Part shown: positions 7,846 through 11,447 of the stretch, piece after piece
Layout of the letters: every line of letters begins with the position of its first letter
Position numbering within the stretch: the stretch's first letter is position 1
Made by a program: the position numbers and the translations under genes
Assembly (NCBI GenBank): GCA_019314085.1
Contig: JAFCZZ010000025.1
Span: 1-11,447, forward strand
Direction of reading: 5' to 3'
Length of the DNA: 11,447 nt
DNA from: Deltaproteobacteria bacterium
GTDB lineage: Bacteria; Desulfobacterota; Syntrophia; Syntrophales; UBA2210
Notes under the pieces: model-generated
The model's input: only the letters and a program-made list of their open reading frames with translations
Databases searched by the model: none
What the model was told of the DNA's origin: nothing

Positions 7846-8121
7846 ATGGAGATCTGTGGGGTTTGTTCAGTGGATCCCCGGCTGATCTATGCGTTCGAGA
7901 GAGAGATAGGCGCATACATCCCCCGGCCTCACCCGTGCCCGCTTCGTTCTCATGGTTTATTATGTGCCCGGGCCTGGGGGACGGGGCGGTGCCAGGCCGC
8001 CCGGCGGGGGATCTCCTGCATAAGATACCACATGTACGCCTGGATAGATTGGGCAGAACAGCACACAAAGAAGAGATGTGGACAGGATGCCCGAATTCGA
8101 GGTGTTCTTGAAGACGAGTAG
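7846..8121 (+). CDS. Cysteine-rich small protein, 91 aa
   Basis: Probably a metal-binding or structural small protein of unknown role. The start follows a near-perfect ribosome binding site (GAGGTGATC, 7833-7841) by four bases. Cysteines lie at residues 4, 7, 31, 40, 49, 58 and 78. C4-G-V-C7 looks like a zinc knuckle half-site, and C31, C40, C49 and C58 are spaced exactly nine apart. The second half is basic and helical (MYAWIDWAEQHTKKR). The TAG stop at 8119-8121 abuts the ribosome binding site of the next gene. An overlapping frame from 7836 also stays open, but only this one has the well-placed start. Confidence 0.6.
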   Translation: MEICGVCSVDPRLIYAFEREIGAYIPRPHPCPLRSHGLLCARAWGTGRCQAARRGISCIRYHMYAWIDWAEQHTKKRCGQDARIRGVLEDE

Positions 8122-8130
8122 GTGATACAG

Positions 8131-8340
8131 ATGTTGCGGGTGCCATGGGATCTGAGGCCTGGATTCTGTCCCGTCTGTGGGGCGCCGGGTATGCAGATTG
8201 TCGAGGAAAGCCTGGGGGCGTTCTCTGACCATCTCTCCCGGACGGGTCGGACTCCTGCTTTTGTGGCGGCTGAGTACGCTGAAGATGAAATAAACATCAT
8301 ACAAAATGATGGCTGCGGTCGGTGTCGGAGGTATATCTGA
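8131..8340 (+). CDS. Zinc-ribbon-like small protein, 69 aa
   Basis: Two CxxC pairs, CPVC (C13, C16) and CGRC (C62, C65), bracket an acidic helical middle, as in zinc ribbons or rubredoxin-like knuckles. Such small proteins in mobile elements usually bind DNA, RNA or protein partners; no specific role can be given. The ATG at 8131 is chosen over the GTG at 8122 because AGGTGAT (8120-8126) sits four bases before it, and the GTG is part of that site. The previous gene stops within it (TAG, 8119-8121), so the pair is translationally coupled. Confidence 0.65.
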   Translation: MLRVPWDLRPGFCPVCGAPGMQIVEESLGAFSDHLSRTGRTPAFVAAEYAEDEINIIQNDGCGRCRRYI

Positions 8341-8377
8341 ATGCGTCCCGGGAGACGGCCGGCGGGGGTGAACCTGG

Positions 8378-8671
8378 ATGACCAATGAACACCAGCACCG
8401 GCGCCGCCTGGTCTTGGTGGTGCCTGAGTTCGAGCACCCGGTCCGGGCAGTCCTGGACGGGTTGGATCCGGACTCCCGGGCGGCGGTCGATGAGGAGTTT
8501 GAGATGCATATTGTCGACCGCGGGATCCTCCGGGTTCTCGATCTCCCGGCCGGGTCGGTGGTCGTTCGGGATCGGGACTCCCTGGAGGCGTTAAGAGGTG
8601 TGGTCGAGGTGCTGGGGGTCGACCCGGAGCTGTTCCCTCCGCGGCCCGGGGAGGTGAGCCGGCAGAGGTGA
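8378..8671 (+). CDS. Acidic alpha/beta small protein, 97 aa
   Basis: Unrecognised. GGGGTGAA (8365-8372) precedes the ATG by five bases. The product begins with a basic patch (MTNEHQHRRRLVLVVPEFEH), followed by an acidic helix and a GILRVLDLPAGSVVVRD strand-turn-strand, then a helix (DSLEALRGVVEVLGV) and a Pro-rich basic tail ending SRQR. No cysteines or membrane segments. The gene is clearly more GC-rich than the polymerase gene, with many G/C third positions, hinting at a different origin. As at 7837, its TGA (8669-8671) sits inside the next ribosome binding site, in the same CAGAGGTGATC context. Confidence 0.65.
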   Translation: MTNEHQHRRRLVLVVPEFEHPVRAVLDGLDPDSRAAVDEEFEMHIVDRGILRVLDLPAGSVVVRDRDSLEALRGVVEVLGVDPELFPPRPGEVSRQR

Positions 8672-8677
8672 TCAGGA

Positions 8678-8902
8678 ATGAAGACACAGGTAACGAACCT
8701 GAACCTGGGGAGTTGCTGGGTTTGCCCCTGCCGTGAGTACTCGGGGACGGGGTGGGATCAGCGGAACCTGGTTCAACATTGTACAGTGAACGGTCGAGTG
8801 ATCAAGGACGAGGAGCTGGACACAGTCCCGGATTGGTGTCCGTTACGTACATCCGGCCCGGCGGCCGGTGGGGGTGAACGAGACGAAAGGCCGGCGGAGT
8901 AA
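8678..8902 (+). CDS. Cysteine-rich zinc-binding-like protein, 74 aa
   Basis: GAGGTGATC (8665-8673) lies four bases before the ATG. Cysteines at 13, 16, 18, 35 and 54, in the pattern CWVCPC, HC and DWCPLR, resemble the small Cys-containing proteins of phages and archaeal elements that end in a P-x-WCPL motif. The role is unknown and metal binding is likely. The last third (PAAGGGERDERPAE) is low-complexity and overlaps the start of the following gene by about 29 bases, so the functional part probably ends near residue 57. Confidence 0.65.
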   Translation: MKTQVTNLNLGSCWVCPCREYSGTGWDQRNLVQHCTVNGRVIKDEELDTVPDWCPLRTSGPAAGGGERDERPAE

Positions 8903-9035
8903 GGAAACAAAGGATGAGTTGAACAAGAAGATCGGGCGTTGGGTGCGGGAGGTGATGGAGCAGCACCCACCACACCCGGATCCGGAAAACCCAACCATCC
9001 GGTTCATTACCGGCGGGAAGAGTGATAAGAGGTAA
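8874..9035 (+). CDS. Small helical basic protein, 53 aa (GTG start)
   Basis: Easily missed because it has no ATG. In frame from GTG 8874 it gives MNETKGRRSKETKDELNKKI, then GRWVREVMEQH, a His/Pro linker, and TIRFITGGKSDKR before TAA at 9033-9035. The composition is protein-like: an amphipathic helix followed by a short strand. The stop lies inside GAGGTAATCAC, the ribosome binding site of the next gene, matching the coupling seen elsewhere in this operon. The start is uncertain: GTG 8868 and TTG about 8916 are alternatives, the latter with GGATGAG just before it. Function unknown. Confidence 0.55.
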   Translation: MNETKGRRSKETKDELNKKIGRWVREVMEQHPPHPDPENPTIRFITGGKSDKR

Positions 9036-9042
9036 TCACATC

Positions 9043-9804
9043 ATGCAGACACCGGCGGACATCATGGATTTATTGTTAAAGGAGGGAGGGTATCACCGGA
9101 AGGCACAGACAGGGGCGGTGATGCTGAGTATCTTACAGGCCATTGACAGCGGAGCACAGACGGCACCAGATATCGCCCGGAAAACCAGGCGGAGCAAACG
9201 GAGCGTCGCATCAATGCTGACCGTCTTAAGGCGGAAGGGGGCGGTCGAGGTAATAGGCAAGCGTAAACGACCACAGAAGGGGCAGCCACCAAACATCTAT
9301 CAGTTGACACCAAGGGGCCGGGCGTTGGCAATGTATCTACAGCACATACTTCTCGGGGGAGTTGATCCAGAGAAGCTGTTATCACCAGACCAGATAGTCA
9401 ATTTACAACCAGAGGTTACATCCCCTCGATTCAGGGGAGAACTGATGTTGGAAGTGTTCCGTCTATTGGATAGAGGACTAACAACATCATTAGAAATCGC
9501 CGCCGCCACAGGTTGGACAACATGGCGGACCGGTTCTTTATTGCAGGACTATAAAGAGCGGGGATTAATACAGGTGGTCGGCAAGGAGAAACAGGATGAC
9601 GGCCATTGGGTGAGCAGATACACACTCACCCCCGCCGGCCGCCGATGGATGTTGTATCTGGACAAGAAGATATCAGTCCTGGAGCAAGGGGAGAGGCTAT
9701 TACGGGACATGGGACATCTTCAGGCGGACCAATCCGCGGATAAGGCCGCGGACCTTTCAGACGGACGAGGGGACAAGGCATGGACGATACAACAACAATA
9801 TTAG
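9043..9804 (+). CDS. Tandem winged-helix DNA-binding protein, 253 aa
   Basis: Probable transcription or replication regulator. Two similar winged-helix units are visible at about residues 25-100 and 133-207. Each has a helix, a recognition helix (SKRSVASMLTVLRRKG; TTWRTGSLLQDYKERG), a hairpin wing and an xYxLTPxGR end (IYQLTPRGRALAMYL; RYTLTPAGRRWMLYL). That ending is typical of MarR/PadR-like archaeal wHTH proteins. The C-terminus is charged and probably flexible or coiled. The start at ATG 9043 follows GAGGTAATCAC by three bases; the in-frame GTG at 9022 lies upstream of that site and is rejected. Likely targets in this window are the AAGTGTAA motifs at 7264-7304 or the 30-base iterons (inference). 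Two units in one chain suggest binding to paired sites. Confidence 0.85.
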   Translation: MQTPADIMDLLLKEGGYHRKAQTGAVMLSILQAIDSGAQTAPDIARKTRRSKRSVASMLTVLRRKGAVEVIGKRKRPQKGQPPNIYQLTPRGRALAMYLQHILLGGVDPEKLLSPDQIVNLQPEVTSPRFRGELMLEVFRLLDRGLTTSLEIAAATGWTTWRTGSLLQDYKERGLIQVVGKEKQDDGHWVSRYTLTPAGRRWMLYLDKKISVLEQGERLLRDMGHLQADQSADKAADLSDGRGDKAWTIQQQY

Positions 9805-10097
9805 ACGGGTATAAGTGCCCGGTCTGTGACTTCACGGCCCGGAGTGAGAAGGTCGTGGCAATGCACCTTAAACAGGCACACCCGGAACATAAACAACAGA
9901 CAGAAACCAAACGGCCAAAACTGGCGGGGGTGCCGTTATCACGGGTTCAAGTCTTCCTGAGGTCGGGACAGACGATAACCGGGGCGGTGGAGGCCGTCCG
10001 GAGATACGAGATCGTAATCAAACCGGACAACCAGAGAACCAGGAAGATCATATTCAAGCATGCCATCAATTATATTGACATTCTGGGTGGGGCATAG
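9780..10097 (+). CDS. C2H2 zinc finger fused to Hfq-like Sm domain, 105 aa
   Basis: Probable RNA-binding protein. Residues 11-37 form a classical C2H2 finger: C13-x2-C16-x12-H29-x4-H34. Residues about 51-102 read as an Hfq-type Sm fold: VQVFLRSGQTITGAVEAVRR (Sm1), then IIFKHAINYIDI (Sm2). K93-H94-A95 matches the Hfq YKHA motif, whose Lys and His contact U-rich RNA on the proximal face of the hexamer. The finger could add RNA or DNA binding or guide assembly. The gene overlaps the winged-helix gene by 25 bases and is the last of the operon; GAGGGG about ten bases upstream may serve as ribosome binding site. A generic Sm/LSm fold is the alternative; KHAI favours Hfq. Confidence 0.8.
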   Translation: MDDTTTILDGYKCPVCDFTARSEKVVAMHLKQAHPEHKQQTETKRPKLAGVPLSRVQVFLRSGQTITGAVEAVRRYEIVIKPDNQRTRKIIFKHAINYIDILGGA

Positions 10098-10102
10098 AAG
10101 TA

Positions 10103-10191
10103 GTTTCCCGCATACGCGGGGGTGATCCGGCGGTCGGATCATTGGGTTTCAAAAATGAGAAGCGTTTCCCGCATACGAGGGGGGGACCCAT
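10103..10191 (+). CRISPR. Mini CRISPR-like array: two repeats, one 33-nt spacer
   Basis: Repeat 1 (10103-10130) begins GTTTCCCGCATACGCGGGGG and continues TGATCC. Repeat 2 (10164-10191) matches 23 of its first 26 bases, differing at positions 15, 21 and 24. The period is 61 bases, a 28-base repeat plus a 33-base spacer, which is the usual type I-E geometry. The repeat forms a stem CCCGC-ATAC-GCGGG and ends GGTGATCC, both typical of I-E repeats. Copy 2 has one broken stem pair, like a degenerate end repeat. A third decayed copy may lie at 10226-10251 (13 of 26, mostly GGGG-TGATC). No AT-rich leader and no cas gene is present; the array starts five bases after the Hfq-like gene. Confidence 0.6.
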
Positions 10192-10197
10192 CCGGGA

Positions 10198-10211
10198 GGT
10201 TTTCATTTTTG
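10198..10211 (+). terminator. T-rich stretch, possible terminator of the operon
   Basis: GGTTTTCATTTTTG is the first T-rich tract after the Hfq-like gene. Archaeal termination commonly uses such runs without a strong hairpin. If it is used, the mini-array at 10103-10191 would be transcribed with the operon. TCATTTTTGA (10203-10212) is also the complement of TCAAAAATGA inside the spacer (10149-10158), so a 44-base-loop stem could form. Confidence 0.3.
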
Positions 10212-10338
10212 ATAGAAGATGAGCGGTTCGTTCCGCTGTGGGGGATGATCATCATTTTGATCAATATCAGCAGGGGTTGGGTAGTCATGGTTAACGGTCA
10301 TGGGGAGTGGGGGTATAGGGCGGATATCTATTGAACCA

Positions 10339-10432
10339 TTGTGTAGGGATTGTGTAGCATTGTGTAGGGATTGATCAAGCGTTGTAGCATTGTGTAGGGA
10401 TTGATCAAGCGTTGTAGCATTGTGTAGGGATT
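10339..10432. repeat. Tandem iterons, 30-bp unit
   Basis: ATTGTGTAGGGATT occurs at 10339-10352, 10359-10372, 10389-10402 and 10419-10432. The last three are spaced exactly 30 bases apart and share the full unit, which includes the palindrome TTGATCAA and GCGTTGTAGC. The first copy is shortened to 20. A degenerate echo (GTGTAGGAATATAGTAGC) follows near 10461-10478, and TTGATCAA also stands alone at 10257-10264. Directly repeated units of this kind typically bind a replication initiator or repressor, so an origin or incompatibility locus is likely (inference). Confidence 0.85.
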
Positions 10433-11163
10433 GATTATTAGTCTGGGATCGGTCTTGGAGGGTGTAGGAATATAGTAGCGCGGTGTCGGGGCAACAAAAT
10501 ACATGGAAGTGGCGGAGGCCAATCAGCGGGGGCCGGGTGGGGGGGCGCACAGATCACGGAAGCAGGCGTCGCTTTTGGATTAGGCAGCAGGTACGGGGGG
10601 CGGCTTTTGATAGCAATCTCACAGAAGAGAGATCAGATACACCGCGGGAATTTGGATCTGTAGTGGTGGGGGTCTGTGTGGTTTTCCAGGATACAGGGCA
10701 TCAGAATCACTTATCATCATAAATGGAGAGGCGGGGAAGGTCGAGGGAGTCGGGAGATAACAGCAGAGGTGGCCGGGCCGGAGAGGTGAAATAATAAACG
10801 TCATTTGCCTTTTCCAGGAAGGCGGGTATTCATCTTCTACAACGGACGGGAGTATTCGACCATCTGAAACCAGATCTGCACAGGCCAACCATAACAGAAT
10901 ATATCTGTAACATATTGGACGGATAGGGGGAACCATCACCATAAAAAAAGATATAACGTCGGGAGTTATCGAATGGAGAGGCCCGGCAATATCACCGAAA
11001 GAAGGGGCGGAGTCCTTCTGGTGGGCATCCGGGAGGCATAGAGCAAACGACCCCGAACAGACCACCAATCCAATGACCGGCATACCCGGCGGTGATCTGG
11101 GACATCGGGTTGCCTTCCCTTGACCATATATCCCCACACCACCCCTAAAAGTGGCATTTTGCA
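10433..11163. other. Right subterminal region without a convincing gene
   Basis: About 0.7 kb with no frame I can support. It includes a G-rich tract at 10528-10545 (GGGGG, CC, GGG, T, then seven G) that could form a G-quadruplex. A hairpin GCCTT...AAGGC lies near 10809-10825. The plus strand is markedly purine-rich through about 10800. A 182-codon minus-strand frame here is discussed under rejected items. Confidence 0.5.
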
Positions 11164-11241
11164 CCAAAAAACCCGTAATTTACCGTTTTTTGGGGTTAAC
11201 ATCAGGATTAGTCGGTTCTACGACCAAATTTTACGGGTTTT
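11164..11241. repeat. Compound inverted repeat near the right end
   Basis: CCAAAAAAC (11164-11172) pairs with GTTTTTTGG (11185-11193). Overlapping it, AAAACCCGTAA (11168-11178) pairs with TTACGGGTTTT (11231-11241). A third small stem, GTCG...CGAC (11211-11214, 11221-11224), sits inside. The first two stems share bases, so they are mutually exclusive folds. They may act as protein sites or a structural switch near the telomere; there are no neighbouring genes. Confidence 0.6.
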
Positions 11242-11400
11242 CCGCCGGAATCGGGCATTGGCGGCCGTTGGGTCGATATGAAACATCAACAATCAGCATC
11301 AACTATAGCAGCGGCCCGATTTTCCTTATGACTTGGGATGGAATTACTCGGAGTGATAAAATCAGTCGCGTAATCCCATACCGTATATGGGGGGAATACA

Positions 11401-11437
11401 CAGTCCTACGTTTTGGCTGTGCATCGCGCGGCACAGC
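11401..11437. repeat. Right terminal inverted repeat with hairpin
   Basis: Reverse complement of the left end: exact for 18 bases (11420-11437), then 12 of 14 matches after an indel. This copy forms a perfect seven-base stem, GCTGTGC (11416-11422) and GCACAGC (11431-11437), around the loop ATCGCGCG. Ten further bases (ACAGACAAAA) follow to the window edge. A hairpin-bearing inverted terminus fits a linear replicon whose ends are folded or protein-capped. Confidence 0.8.
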
Positions 11438-11447
11438 ACAGACAAAA

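Noticed and set aside
8341..8388. 15-codon micro-frame between two operon genes (TGAATG junction)
   Set aside because: Too short and overlapping the ribosome binding site and start of the gene at 8378; no support beyond an ATG.
7950..8687. 245-codon minus-strand frame opposite the small-gene operon
   Set aside because: Extremely Pro/Arg/Gly/Ser-rich, as expected opposite GC-rich coding DNA. The plus-strand genes there have well-placed ribosome binding sites and tile exactly.
10619..11167. 182-codon open frame on the minus strand with some hydrophobic segments
   Set aside because: Its start would be TTG without a ribosome binding site, the composition is Pro/Ser/Cys-rich like an antisense shadow, and the purine-rich plus strand naturally suppresses minus-strand stops. 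It is the best candidate if a gene exists in the right flank.

Overview
The window reads as a nearly complete linear mobile replicon, most likely archaeal, for example from a methanogen; the exact host cannot be named from the sequence. The archaeal reading rests on an archaeo-eukaryotic primase (AEP) domain fused to a family B DNA polymerase, on TATA-like boxes placed 25-27 bases ahead of start codons that lack ribosome binding sites (leaderless style), on C2H2 and CxxC small proteins, and on long GAGGTGATC-type ribosome binding sites. The two window ends carry the same sequence in inverted orientation: 18 identical bases, then a weaker match to about 35. Each copy can fold into a small hairpin. 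This is what a linear element with terminal inverted repeats would show.

Layout. Bases 1-960 hold the left terminal repeat and about 0.9 kb without a convincing gene. Bases 996-6686, half the window, are one gene for a 1896-residue replication protein: an N-terminal helical region, an AEP primase, a 3'-5' exonuclease, a family B polymerase with all main motifs intact, and about 600 unassigned C-terminal residues. Bases 6711-7247 are a small, more AT-rich block on the minus strand, with two short genes flanked by an 85-base direct repeat. Bases 7248-7320 are a divergent promoter with three AAGTGTAA motifs. Bases 7321-10097 are a tight plus-strand operon of about ten small genes. Several of these genes end inside the ribosome binding site of the next one. 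The operon ends with a tandem winged-helix regulator and a protein joining a C2H2 zinc finger to an Hfq-like Sm domain.

Bases 10098-11447 again lack convincing genes but are full of structure. There is a two-repeat CRISPR-like mini-array whose repeat looks type I-E and whose period is exactly 61 bases. It is followed by a 30-base tandem iteron cluster, a possible G-quadruplex, a compound inverted repeat and the right terminal repeat.

Working model (inference): the fusion protein both primes and copies the linear DNA. The iterons and end repeats act in replication. The winged-helix protein controls the divergent promoter or the iterons. The Hfq-like protein and the mini-array would act at RNA level on the host or on rival elements. 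No capsid, packaging ATPase, integrase or transposase is recognisable, so plasmid, satellite or virus cannot be decided.
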